Shown piece after piece: positions 32,429-43,403 of a stretch of DNA of 64,000 nt. The stretch spans positions 1,241,441,523 to 1,241,505,522 of the forward strand of contig CM066033.1 of assembly GCA_033557465.1 (NCBI GenBank), written 5' to 3'. The translations under genes were made by a program, and so were the position numbers. This DNA comes from Ichthyophis bannanicus. Its lineage: Eukaryota > Chordata > Amphibia > Gymnophiona > Ichthyophiidae. Every line of letters starts with the position of its first letter. Position 1 is the first letter of the stretch. The notes beneath the pieces were generated by a model. That model saw only the letters and a program-made list of their open reading frames with translations, did not search any database and had not been told where the DNA came from.

Positions 32429-34188
32429 TCAACACAGTTTAGATTTTAAAGTCATTCTTGGGTCAATCAATCTCCTGGTGGGCCGTTTCTTCTTCCCCCG
32501 AATGCTTCTCTTGGTGCGCTGCTTGGCGTATTTTTCATCTGGGGTTTCCCGCAGCAGCAACCAGCAGAAATCAGCCATCATAGTGGTGTTCCATCTTCCT
32601 TGGTACCTTCTCTCTGCGTCCTTGATGTCCTGGTGAAACCTTTCACCTTGTTCTTCACTGTACGCCCCCAAGTTTTCGGGAAAGTAGTTCACATGGGAGT
32701 GCAAGAAATGGACTTTCAGGCTCATGTTACAGCCTTGTTCTTTGAAGGCATTGAGCATCCTGGCAACAATATCCTTATAGTTCTCATCCCGCCTGTTCCC
32801 CAAGAATTTGAGAACAACATCCTTGAAGGAATCCCAGGCTTCTTTTTCCTTCTCAGACATTGTTTCAGTGAATGCTCCATCTGAAATGAGTTTCCTTATA
32901 TCAGGGCCAACAAACACTCCTTCCTTTAGCTTTGCTTCAGAAAGTCGGGGGAACTTTGAGCAAAGGTACCGAAAGCACTCACCATCTTTTGGAAGGGACT
33001 TGATGAATTGCTTAATGAGACCCAACTTAATGTGGAGAGGTGGTAATAAAATTTTATCACGAGAGGTACCAAGCTCTCATGAAGAACATTTTTCTCACCG
33101 GGTCTCAAATACTCCCGAATTGGCCAGTCTTTTTTCCCCCAGTGTAGGTCGCGGGCCCAGCTATCCCACAAGCAAAGGAAGCAGGGATATTTGGTGAAAC
33201 CGGATTGCTGCCCTAATAGCATGGATAGAATTTTAAAGTCTCCACAAATCATCCACTTATGCTCATCATAACGAATCTTCTGAAGAATCAGGGCCAAATT
33301 CTCGTATTTTTCTTGGAGAATAACAGAGTGAGCAATAGGAACTGAAGCGAATGTGTTGCCATTATGAAGAAGAACACCTTTTATGCTGTCTTTTGACGAA
33401 TCAATGAAAGCCGCCATTCAACAGGATCATACTTGAGTTTAAACTTTTCCATCACTCTGTATATATCGTTGCAAAATACCAAATCTTCCTCTTTGCTGAA
33501 ATACTTCAAAAATTGTGTCTCGCGGTTGCGGTACCAATAAAAAGTTGTTCCTGGTGACAATAGATTTTCTGTTTAAGCCGAGAACCTAGCAGTTGGGCAG
33601 CATCTTTTGGGAGTCCTAAATCCCGGACTAAATCATTCAATTCAGCTTGAGAGAAAAGTTCAGGTTTCGGATCTGGTTCAATTTCAAACTCGGAAGTACT
33701 GGACTCATCGGGAAAAGCCATCTGATGAGTCTCATCATGATCAGAACCATCCACACAAATATGATCCAAAGATTTTGGTGGTTCAGGCACAGGTACTTCG
33801 TTGCTATGAGGCATAGGCCTAATTGCTGAGGGAAGGTTGGGGTAATTTATTACGTTCTTATTTTTTAAGTTGTATCCCTTCACAATGCAAGAGCAAAATA
33901 GCAATCACTGCTGTGGTCTCTTTGTTCACGCCACATCATAGGTATTCCCAAACAAAATGCTTGTTTTTTACCTTTCATCCATAAGCGTAGATCTTCCTCA
34001 CATGTCTTGCACACTTTGTGAGGAGCCCACGGTTTGTCTTGATCGCCTAACTTCAAACCGAAATAGGCGAAATATACTTTTTTAATAAATGCATAAATGT
34101 TCCTCTGCCACTTTTTCACGGTATATTCCCCACAAATAAAACAAAAACTGTCCGGAGAGTTGACGCAACCTCTGGCTCTGTGAGCCAT
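32429..34188 (-). pseudogene. Transposase-like gene, left arm (frameshifted)
   Basis: This is the inverted copy of the gene at 34934-36661. It starts at the ATG at 34186-34188 (MAHRARGCVNS) and ends KSKLC at 32429. Frameshifts relative to the right copy lie at about 33893 (one base lost), 33570 (one base lost from an A run), 33421 (one base lost) and 33067 (two bases gained). It keeps the full FIKKVYFAYFGLKLG segment where the right copy has a stop, and its C-terminus (KKKRPTRRLIDPRMTLKSKLC region) is probably the original one. Substitutions as well as indels separate the arms, for example KKWQRNIYAF against KKRQRNISAF. Domain reading is given under the right copy. Confidence 0.75.
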
Positions 34189-34490
34189 CACAAATACACA
34201 GCACTGCAAACTACAACTGTAGTGAACCACTTCGGAATAAAGCTGGATTACGACTGAGCAAACAAAAGGTAATAATGAACTTGCAAGAAACTGAAATTTG
34301 ACAGGAACGTTCATGTCGCAACCACCGTGTTTGAGCGAGCGAACGAGGCGAGGCGAACAGGAAAGAACATGCGCCAGCGCGAGTACTGGATTTAGCCCCC
34401 CGCCTCCCAATTGTCCTGTTAATGTATAAAATGAATACAAAACACTCTAAAATATCATGAGGGAGTGTTTCTAGTTAGTTAACCATTACC

Positions 34491-34674
34491 AAAAAACTGC
34501 CTCCAGTTTTGCAACTGATTCCTATAGATTTTGGGGTGCCGAATCCAGGAAAAATAGCCAAAATGTTCCATCACGTCACGTTTTCTTGCAAAATTAGATT
34601 TCTTACCCATATAAGGAATGTTCACATAATTTCTTTTTAGCCGACTGCAGTTTATTTTCTTGGCCCAAAATAGA
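34491..34674. repeat. Central spacer of the palindrome with diverged TIR copy
   Basis: The spacer begins AAAAAACTGCCTCC and includes GGTGCCGAATCCAG and TCCATCACGTCACG. The outer terminus has AAACTGCCTCTAATG, GGTGCGCTGAATCC and TCCATCACGTACAG in the same order. So this is a second, diverged terminal repeat, probably the 5' TIR of the right unit. It is flanked on both sides by the arm sequence CTAGTTAGTTAACCATTAC. Confidence 0.7.
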
Positions 34675-34933
34675 GGTTGTAATGGTTAACTAACTAGAAA
34701 CACTCCCTCATGATATTTTAGAGTGTTTTGTATTAATTTTATACATTAACAGGACAATTGGGAGGCGGGGGGCTAAATCCAGTACTCGCGCTGGCACATG
34801 TTCTTTCCTGTTCGCCTCGCCTCGTTCGCTCGCTCAAACACGGTGGTTGCGACCTTTTGTTTGCTCAGTCGTAATCCAGCTTTATTCCGAAGTGGTTCAC
34901 TACAGTTGTAGTTTGCAGTGCTGTGTATTTGTG

Positions 34934-36661
34934 ATGGCTCACAGAGCCAGAGGTTGCGTCAACTCTCCGGACAGTTTTTGTTTTATTTGTGGGGAATATA
35001 CCGTGAAAAAGCGGCAGAGGAACATTTCTGCATTTATTTAAAAAGTATATTTTGCCTATTTCGGTTTGAAGTTAGGCGATCAAGACAAACCGTGGGCTCC
35101 TCACAAAGTGTGCAAGACATGTGAGGAAGATCTACGCTTATGGATGAAAGGTAAAAAACAAGCATTTTGTTTGGGAATACCTATGATGTGGCGTGAACAA
35201 AGAGACCACAGCAGTGACTGCTATTTTTGCTCTTGCATTGTGAAGGGATACAACTTAAAAAATAAGAACGTAATAAGTTACCCCAACCTTCCCTTAGCAA
35301 TTAGGCCTATGCCTCATAGCAACGAAGTACCTGTGCCTGAACCACCAAAATCTTTGGATCATATTTGTGTGGACGGTTCTGATCATGATGAGACTCATCA
35401 GATGGCTTTTCCCGATGAGTCCAGTACTTCCGAGTTTGAAACTGAACCAGATCCGAAACCTGAACTTTTCTCTCAAGCTGAATTGAATGATTTAGTCCGG
35501 GATTTAGGACTCCCAAAAGATGCTGCCCAACTGCTAGGTTCTCGGCTTAAACAGAAAAATCTATTGTCACCAGGAACAACTTTTTATTGGTACCGCAACC
35601 GCAAGACACAATTTTTGAAGTATTTCAGCAAAGAGGAAGATTTGGTATTTTGCAACGATATATACGGAGTGATGGAAAAGTTTAAACTCAAGTATGATCC
35701 TGCTGAATGGCGGCTGTTCATTGATTTGTCCAAAGACAGCATAAAAGGTGTTCTTCTTCATAATGGCAACACATTCGCTTCAGTTCCTATTGCTCACTCT
35801 GTTATTCTCCAAGAAAAATACGAGAATTTGGCCCTGATTCTTCAGAAGATTCATTATGATGAGCATAAGTGGATGATTTGTGGAGACTTTAAAATTCTAT
35901 CCATGCTATTAGGGCAGAAATCCGGTTTCACCAAATATCCCTGCTTCCTTTGCTTGTGGGATAGCTGGGCCCGCGACCTACACTGGGGGAAAAAAGACTG
36001 GCCAATTCGGGAGTATTTGAGACCCGGTGAGAAAAATGTTCTTCATGAGAGCTTGGTACCTCGTGATAAAATTCTATTACCACCTCTCCACATTAAGTTG
36101 GGTCTCATTAAGCAATTCATCAAGTCCCTTCCAAAAGATGGTGAGTGCTTTCGGTACCTTTGCTCAAAGTTCCCCCGACTTTCTGAAGCAAAGCTAAAGG
36201 AAGGAGTGTTTGTTGGCCCTGATATAAGGAAACTCATTTCAGATGGAGCATTCGCTGAAACGATGTCTGAGAAAGAAAAAGAAGCCTGGGATTCCTTCAA
36301 AGATGTTGTTCTCAAATTCTTGGGAAACAGGCGGGATGAGAACTATAAGGATATTGTTGCCAGGATGCTCAATGCCTTCAAAGAACAAGGCTGTAACATG
36401 AGCCTGAAAGTCCATTTCTTGCACTCCCATGTGAACTACTTTCCCGAAAACTTGGGGGCGTACAGTGAAGAACAAGGTGAAAGGTTTCACCAGGACATCA
36501 AGGACGCAGAGAGAAGTTACCAAGGAAGATGGAACACCACTATGATGGCTGATTTCTGCTGGTTGCTGCTGCGGGAAACCCCAGATGAAAAATACGCCAA
36601 GCAGCGCACCAAGAGAAGCATTCGGGGGAAGAAGAAACGGGCCCACCAGGAGATTGATTGA
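34934..36661 (+). pseudogene. Transposase-like gene, right arm (one internal stop)
   Basis: About 575 codons from the ATG at 34934 (G at -3 and +4) with one nonsense codon, TAA at 35039-35041, and a probable one-base gain just before the terminator that changes the last residues. The N-terminus has Cys pairs (CFICGEY; VCKTCEEDLRLW; CYFCSC), a zinc-finger-like module suited to DNA binding. An acidic linker follows. A central/C-terminal region has RLFIDLSKDSIKGVLLHNG (Asp at codon 264), MICGDFKIL (Asp 318), YPCFLCLWD (Cys pair) and SEEQGERFHQDI (Glu 516), which I propose as a DDE/RNase H-like triad. The C-terminus is basic (RTKRSIRGKKK). I recall similar unnamed proteins in arthropod and cnidarian annotations but cannot give a family name. 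Confidence 0.65.
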
Positions 36662-37721
36662 CCCAAGAATGACTTTAAAATCTAAACTGTGTTGACAAAT
36701 ATCGTGTTTTACTAAACTTTGAAATAAAAATTTGCTACTTATTACCACAGTGTCGGATCTCATTTATTAGAATTTTATTTTCACACCATCGGGTGTTTGT
36801 CTTCATGTATTGCAATGGTGCGGTTTGCGTTTTCTATTCTTACATACATACCTGTACAACATTTTTTGCACATTTCTTTGCTTTGCTTTGTGTCTAACCT
36901 CGCTCTTATATGCTCAATGTTTGTGCACATGTATGTGGCTGTTTTAAGTGCAGACAATTTTGCTACCATCACAGTGTGTTTTGTTGACATTACTCTATTC
37001 TTATGTGCTGCCTTGTTACAATTTTCTTTATTCTTATTTGAATAACTACTAAACAATTAGTATAAAGAATTCATCCAAGAAACTTTTATCTCGATCGCAC
37101 TCAATCTGAAACGTTCACCTCAAACTGCTAACCCAATGTAGCAAAAAATCTGTACGTGATGGAGCAAATTGGTTACCAGATTTGGATTCAGCGCACCAAA
37201 AAACGTAAAAATCAATCGAAACATTAGAGGCAGTTTAAAAAAAAAATTTTTTAGTGTACCTGTGTAATGAACAAACCAACCTCTTCCAAAGACGGGGAAG
37301 CTGTAAAACTAGAGGGCATAACATGAAGCTGCAAGGGGGTAAATTGAAAGGCAATGTCAGGAAATACTTTTTCACTGAAAGCGTGGTGGATGCTTGGAGT
37401 GCCCTCCCAATGGAAGTGGTGTGGGCAAATACAGTAACAGAATTCAAAATGGCATGGGACAGACACAGTGGATCCCTTTACAGCAACAGGATAAAATCAA
37501 AATAAACTTAACTAATTTCTCAACATACAGGGGTGTCCTACATGGAGCAGTGGGTTCACCCCTAAAACAAAGACATGGGGAGGGTTCACCCCTAAAACAA
37601 AGACATGGGGAGGGGTGGCCTGTACAGAGCAGCAGGCGCACCTACTTTTGCCATCTTACTGGGCAGACTAGATGGATCATACTGGTCTTTATCTGCCGTC
37701 ATTTACTATGTTGCTATGATA

Positions 37722-38337
37722 TAAGCCAATTGTCTGTACTGAAGTGCAGCTTCCAAGCTACAGTCAGTAGCTCAAAAGCAGGACAGGAATCGAGCAATTG
37801 CGAGCACAAGAAGATAAAGCATGCTGATGGGTGCATAAGACAAGAGGAACGTAAGCACCCACAAGTGAAATACAAAATTTGTACCAATTATCTAAATTAG
37901 TATGAATAAAAAAACCTGCACCAAATAAATTACCTATATATATTGGTAAGGAGAGGCTGTTACATGCCACATGGCTATTTGTGTACATACTTGCCATCCA
38001 GTACATGCATACTGGCAGCAAAGAAAGGTTTACACCTCAGGAAGCCCAACATCTCACCAGCGGAGGTAAGCGTGCTGCTGGAATTGCCACCATAAAACAA
38101 TGTATTTGGGACCCGATATTCTTCTAGGCAGGCTATGCCCTGCCCACCGACCCTTAACCCCAGATATTCAATGCCAGGGTCATATGCGGCCCCGGGGATC
38201 ACTGCACATGCTGGAAGCTGCATTAGGTAATCGGGCAGCAGAAATATTGCATGCTGCCTGGTTAGTTCCTGCGCCGAAATATAGGCGAGGGTTTTCCTTA
38301 CCTATCTTTTCAGTGCAGATTGCTAACCGGGCAGCAT
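37722..38337. other. No gene seen
   Basis: Unassigned. The part 38060-38337 has self-complementary GC-rich motifs around GGGCAGCATGCAATA (38267 and 38330), suggesting a MITE-like remnant into which hAT-like copy 2 inserted. Confidence 0.35.
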
Positions 38338-38451
38338 GCAATATCCAGGGGCGGCCCAAGGGGGGTGCGGGGCCATGTGCGGAGACTCGGTGCGGGGCCT
38401 CATTTGCGTAAATATTTGCATAATGTTACCATACACTAACCTTTAGTAAAC

Positions 38452-38688
38452 ATGCCTCTTAATGAGTGTATGAATAAAGAAAGACTAAAAGACTTCTACA
38501 TTACTATAATCCAGTGCCAACCGCCAGACACATTAGGAACTACTACAAACACTGCCCATTTAGAACCCATAGCAAACCCACCGTATCCTGACAGCATTAC
38601 CAGGACTCACAAAGCACCATACCCTACCTATCAAAAGGCAACACTGCAAATATTAAACCAATACATTTCAGAGAACAACAATACATGA
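38452..38688 (+). other. Short frame shared by hAT-like copies (copy 2, 78 codons)
   Basis: Starts MPLNECMNKERLKDFYITII and contains SITRTHKAPYPTYQKATLQI. It is collinear with the frame at 25933-26256 but ends earlier at a TGA. Function unknown. Confidence 0.35.
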
Positions 38689-39339
38689 CCTACTGGGGAA
38701 AGAGAACAAGTGGCAATGTCAAATAGGAATTACATAAACAGAACACCTCAGCTCAGTTACACATGCAGAACATAGACCATCACCAAACAGGGAATCACAA
38801 TTTAGAAACAGGAAGACAATAATTAAACTGGGAATCCCAAAAGCCAAACTTGGAATGTACAACACTGTAGAAATAAAACTATACATTAATTTGCTCTTGT
38901 ACTAAACAAACAAAGTGCAGACATTAATGATGCACATTTCCCAGAGCTGACATATTCCAATTAATAAATTCAAAATAAAGAGATATTTTTCTACCTTTTG
39001 TGCATTTTTTTTCAGCTGCAATTGCTCCAGTCACTTTCTTCTGGTTTCTTTGTGTCTTCCGCTAACTCTCCATCGTCTGCTGTCCATTTGTCTTTTCTTC
39101 TCTCTTCTAGTTTTTTTCCATTCTCTCTCTACATCTGCTTTAACATACTAATCTTTCTCCTTTTGCTCTTTCCTCATTCCTATTTCATCTACTCAAATTT
39201 TACCCCTCCATTCTCAGTCCCCACTTACTCTCCCAATATCCGGCCAATTGTAGATTTGTCTTCCCTCCCACACAAAATATTTTTCCCCTCTCCATTTCAC
39301 TCTCCCAGCTCCATCCCATTCTAATCCTCCCCCAACATC

Positions 39340-40476
39340 AACTCCATTCTAGTTCCAGTCCCACCCAGCATCCGCTCCCTTCTAGTCCCCGCATCAGCCC
39401 ATTTCCAGTCCTAGCCCCCCATAAGCCCATTTCCAGTCCTATCCTAGACCCACCATCAGCCTATTTCCAGTCCTAGCTCCCCCATCTATTTCCACTCCCA
39501 TCCGAGCCCCTCCATCAGCTCATTTCCAATCCCAGCCCCCCATGAGCCCATCAGCCCATGTCAAATCCTAGCTCCCCTCCACTCAGCCCATTTCCAATCC
39601 AAGCCCCCCATGAGCCTACTTCCAGTTCTAGCCCCTTCATGAGTCCATTTCTATCCAAACCCCCACCACAGCCCATTTCCAATCTTAGCACCCCCAACAG
39701 CCAATTTCCAGTCCTATTCTAGCCCCTCCATCAGCCCATTTCCTGTCCTTGCCCCCCCCCCACTCACCCATTTCCAGTCCTAGCTCCCTCCCCCTCACAA
39801 CCCATTTCCATTCCAAGCCCCTGTCCCCATCAGCTATTTGCAGTTCAAGCCCTCCTTCCACTCAGCCCATTTCCAGTCCTAGCAATCCCCCCAGCCCATT
39901 AACAGTCTTAGCCCCCCCAGCCCATTACCAGTCCTAACCCCCCATCAGCCCATTTCCAGTCCTAGCCCCCCCATAGCCCATTACTAGTCCTAACCCCCCA
40001 TCAGCCCATTACGTCCTAACACCCCCATCACCCTATTTCCAGGCCTAGCCCCCCATCAGCCTATTTCCAGTCTTAGCCCCCCATAGCCCATTACCAGTCC
40101 TAATCCCCCATCAGCCCATTACCAATCCTAACCCCTCCCATAGCCCATTACCAGTCCTAACCCCCATCAGCCCACTTCCAGTCTTATCCCCCCCCATAAC
40201 CCATTACCAGTCCTAACCCCCCCATCAGTCCACTTCCAGTCTTAGCACCCCCCCATGGGCCATTACTAGTCCTAACCCTCCCCTATCAGCCCACTTCCAT
40301 TCTTAGCCCCCCCCCCATAACCCATTACCAGTCCTAAACCTCCCCATCAGCCCTTTTCCAGTCTTAGCCCCCCCCATAGCCAATTACCAGTCCTAACTCC
40401 TCCATCAGCCCATTTCCAGTCAGCCCCCCCCCATAGCCCATTACCAGTCCTAACCTCCACCCCCATCAGCCCACTT
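39340..40476. repeat. 28-bp minisatellite in hAT-like copy 2
   Basis: About 40 degenerate units of roughly 25-28 bp, consensus near CCCATTTCCAGTCCTAGC followed by a C run and ATCAG. Array length differs between copies: about 1.1 kb here, about 0.5-0.6 kb in copies 1 and 3. Confidence 0.92.
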
Positions 40477-40550
40477 CTTTATCTTTATCTTTATTTAAAA
40501 TTTGATAGACCGCTTTCCATCGAAACATAAAGCGGTGTACAATAAAAAGG

Positions 40551-40978
40551 TTGGCAATGCAAAGACAAATGACATCAGAAAAACACGCAAGGAGACCTCT
40601 GAGAGAGCTTTCTCGTTTGCTGCGACTTCCATCTGGAACTCCCTACCTAATGATCTGAGAGCAGCTCAGGACATCAAAGACTTTAGAAAACAACTGAAAA
40701 CAGTTTTGTTTACGGAGCACTACGGTCATGCAATCAACTAATTAATTTTTAAGAAAGCAATTATTTATATATACATTGTACAATAGCTCACTTTATAGTA
40801 TAGCTCACAATATATATAGTGCACCTTTTCCCAAGACATTTAATCATATATTTACAAACTATGTATATATTATCACAGATTTTTTCACTATTACTAATTT
40901 TCTCTTTTGTTAAACCGCTTTGATTGTATGATAAGGCGGTATAAAAATCCAATTAAATAAATAAATAAATAAATAAAG
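40551..40978 (+). mobile_element. L2-type 3' fragment (L2-C)
   Basis: The plus frame to 40741 encodes an L2 C-terminus: RAFSFAATSIWNSLPNDLRA and DFRKQLKTVLF before the stop. The 3' UTR ends AACCGCTTTGATTGTATGAT, AAGGCGGTATAA and an (AAAT)n tail at about 40952-40978. Only the last 60 codons are present. Confidence 0.8.
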
Positions 40979-41217
40979 ACAAGGAAAAGGAACGCCAATA
41001 TAAGATAGGAAAGTGAAAATATAAAAGCATAGACAAATAAAATAGATAAAACAAAACAAAACAAAGGACCAATAATTTAAGAACATAAGAGTACTAAAAC
41101 ATAAGAGTACAACGCAATAGTAGGCCCATGTAGGGGAGACAAAACAAACTACGGGTAGACTGAGTACATAACAGGACAAATGTACGAGCAAACAGAAGGA
41201 CATAACAAATGGGTACA

Positions 41218-42352
41218 TCAGGAAGGACCATCTGGAGAGAGAGGAAAGGCTTGCTGAAACAGGTGGGTTTTGAGTGATGCTTTGAATTGTGGATATGAAG
41301 ATTCCAGTCGGAGAAGTGGTGGTAGTGCATTCCATAGTACCGGGCCTAGAAAGAAAAAAGCTGCATGGCGGGTTTGCTCAAGGTGAGCTTGTGAGGGTGA
41401 AGGAAGGGATAGACGGTTGGCATGGATAGAACGGAGCTGACGGTAAGGAGTGTGAAGAGAAATCCGATCTGCAAGATATAAAGGAGTATTGGTGTAAAGA
41501 GCACGGTGAGTCAGAATAAGAAACTTGTAGTGGAAACGAAAACAGAGAGGTAACCAATGCAGACGGAAAAGAATAGGAGTGATATGATCAAAGCGATGAG
41601 AGAATGTAACGAGACGGGCAGCAGCATTCTGAATACGTTGAAGACGTTGGAATTGAAATTTTGGGAGGTTGGCAAGAAAAACATTACAGTAATCTAAGCG
41701 GCTTATGACTAATGCTAGGACAAGAGTGACTAAGGAAGAGGAGGGAACGAGGGAATGAACAGACCTAATCTGCCGCAAGGCGGCGAAAGAACGATGAATA
41801 AGGGAAGTAAGGTGTTGATGGAAGGAGAGTGTAGGGTCAAGAATTACTCCAAGATAACGGAAGGATGACACAAGAGGGAGAGAAACAGAGCCAATCGAGG
41901 GGGCTAAAGTAGGGCAGGAACCGCTCAGTGAGACCCACATAGCTGTAGACTTAGATGGATTTAAGTGCAGGAAATTGTGGGCTAACCAAGAGGAAATTTG
42001 AGAGAGACAGAGATTAAGTTGCGAGATATCCAAAGTGAGAGGAGAGGTACGAAAAAGCAGGATAATATTGTCAGCATACATGTAAAATGACATAGGGAAC
42101 TGTTGGATCAGCAAGGGTAAAGGAGCTAGAAAGATGTTGAACAAAAGCGGGGAGAGGACAGAACCCTGCGGTACACCACAAGTAAGAGGGAGAGAAGCGG
42201 AGGACTGACCATCAGAGTAAACGGAAAAAGAACGAGCTGTGAGGAAAGAACAGAACCACTGCCAGACTATACCATGGAGCCCCACATCAGACAAACGAGA
42301 AAGAAGAGTTCGGTGGTCAATCAGATCAAAAGCCGCGGAGAGATCGAGGGGA
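41218..42352 (-). pseudogene. L2-B reverse transcriptase, active-site Asp replaced
   Basis: An open frame of about 375 codons from LDLSAAFDLIDHRTLLSRL to the stop after LSPDGPS. It covers the RT from the first catalytic Asp (LSAAFD) through TCGVPQGSVLSPLLFN to the palm, where the usual YADD reads MYADNIILL (42060-42082). The second Asp of the catalytic pair is therefore Asn, which should abolish polymerase activity. The C-terminal L2 segments YLGVILDPTLSFHQH, RLDYCNVFLANLP, LHWLPL and LWNALPPLLR are present. The endonuclease and early RT blocks are lost by truncation. Codons upstream of 42352 in this frame belong to the hAT-like element. Confidence 0.85.
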
Positions 42353-42650
42353 TTTCCCATCAGCCCCGGCAGGATTAACAGAGCCGCGAGAAAGGAAACT
42401 CTTGCGGCTCTGAAAGAAGCCCGCGTTCGGGGATTCAACGCTAGCCTACGATGCAGGCAGGCTCTGCCGGGCAGGCGGGGGGGCCCCGTGGCGGCACTCT
42501 TGATGCTGCCGCGGCAGAAGCAGCTGTTTTGTTTTGTTTTGTTTTTTACTTGGGATGATGAAGAATGTTTTTTGCGCGGGGCCCCCTGAAACGCGGGGCC
42601 CTGTGCAAAAAACATTCTTGCTCAATGGACGGGCCGGCCCTGGCAATATC

Positions 42651-43395
42651 GCTGCTGCCCAGTTATTGCCTCTCACCACCTCCGCTCTGCCACAGAACAC
42701 CCCCAACTTGCCCCCATGCTAACCAGATAGTATTGGGGCACGTAGGGGAATTAGAAGGGGATAGTCAAAGGCACTAACCATGTAAGTGTCGTTGAATATC
42801 CCAATTTAAGGCATTTACACGGTTTACTGGCTGTAAACCGTGTAAATGCCTTTCAAATATCGGGCCCTTGGTTCTTGCATGATCTTTGTGATCTGAAGAT
42901 AAGAGTTTGACATCTTGAGAAGGTTTGGGTTAAGCACAGAGTTGTGACATTATTACACAGTTCTAATGCAAACTTAGAAAATTATTTCACTTAGGCTATC
43001 TCCTCTGCCAGTAAAGGCCTTAAGGAGATATTTACTCTAGTCAGTCTAGTTTTGTGCGGTGGTGGTGTGGGAATGGATTGTGGGAGGGTCCAGACAGCAC
43101 ATTTTTGCCCAGCATTACTCTGAGAAGGTTGTACAGTGGAGGGAGTATATTGGAAGTTCGGAAACAAGGGCCAGTGTTATCTGCTGGGCTGTTGGATTTC
43201 TTGATTGAATTTCCCTAGGTTATATGTAATTTATGTATTCTCCTTTCTGTCCTGGAGTTTGACTGGATTATTAAAGGGGTTTAATCATCTGTTTGCACTT
43301 TGGACCCCTGTCATGCTTAGCGCTCTTAAGTCGCTAGAGTACTGTGCTTTAGTCATTAGAGGAGAGTTTGTAACATTATGTATCACTCCTTTATT
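42651..43395. other. No gene seen; strong inverted repeat
   Basis: Unassigned DNA holding a 20-bp perfect inverted repeat at 42808-42827 and 42833-42852 (AAGGCATTTACACGGTTTAC with its complement, 5-base loop). It may be a small foldback element. Confidence 0.5.
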
Positions 43396-43403
43396 GGAAC
43401 AAC

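Larger units (their letters stand above)
31861..37264. mobile_element. Palindromic twin DNA transposon, uncharacterised family
   Basis: The 5.4-kb block begins CACAGGTACACTAAAAAA and ends with its reverse complement. Two arms of about 2.6 kb (31861-34490 and 34675-37264) are inverted copies, about 98% alike by eye, around a 184-bp centre. Each arm carries one copy of the same transposase-like gene, diverging from the centre and running outward; the right copy is almost open, the left has at least four frameshifts. The centre (34491-34674) contains a diverged version of the outer terminal sequence in the orientation expected for the 5' end of the right-hand unit. I therefore read the right unit (34491-37264) as a complete element and the left as an inverted copy lacking its own 5' end. 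CR1 sequence borders both outer ends, consistent with insertion as one unit. No target duplication could be settled. Confidence 0.75.
31090..37721 (+). mobile_element. CR1-type LINE (CR1-B), split by palindromic transposon
   Basis: The left part (31090-31860) encodes the RT: GKVMEALLKEQIVDFLKTNR, RQHGFTKGRSCQTNLIELF, MDVLYLDFSKAFDTVPH (catalytic Asp), VFVSDIAEGL and IFADDTKLCN (catalytic Asp pair, near 31550). The right part (37265-37721) encodes the C-terminus (HNMKLQGGKLKGNVRKYFF, WSALPMEVV) and a 3' end TGCCGTCATTTACTATGTT typical of CR1. In-frame stops near 31272 and 31450 make it a pseudogene. About 80-100 residues expected between the two parts are missing, so a deletion accompanied or preceded the insertion. 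A 30-bp direct duplication at about 37554-37615 (ACCCCTAAAACAAAGACATG) lies in the 3' UTR. Confidence 0.85.
40474..42352 (-). mobile_element. L2-type LINE (L2-B), 5'-truncated
   Basis: Inserted at the end of the minisatellite. CCCATCAGCCC occurs at 40462-40472 and 42356-42366, a plausible 11-bp target duplication, although the array unit itself contains this sequence. The 3' tail is (ATAAAG)n-like, seen as TTTATCTTTATCTTTATTT. Another L2 3' fragment (40551-40978) lies within its 3' UTR. Confidence 0.8.
38346..42642 (+). mobile_element. hAT-like non-autonomous element, copy 2
   Basis: TIRs CAGGGGCGGCCCAAG (38346) and, in reverse complement at 42642, CAGGGCCGGCCCGTCCATTG. The flanking octamer GCAATATC is repeated perfectly at 38338-38345 and 42643-42650, the 8-bp duplication characteristic of hAT. 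Inside: a conserved short frame (38452-38688), a C-rich minisatellite (39340-40476), an L2 copy with another L2 inside it, and a GC-rich end. Without the L2 it is about 2.4 kb. No transposase. Confidence 0.88.

Noticed and set aside
35294..36763. Minus-strand frames in the right arm
   Set aside because: Complementary shadows of the transposase-like gene.
31861..37264. Reading the palindrome as a pure assembly fold-back
   Set aside because: The arms differ by base substitutions and by different inactivating mutations, and different CR1 parts flank the two sides. Not fully excluded without reads.
39340..40476. C-rich array as a CRISPR or gene
   Set aside because: Units are degenerate tandem repeats without unique spacers; a eukaryotic minisatellite within a transposon.
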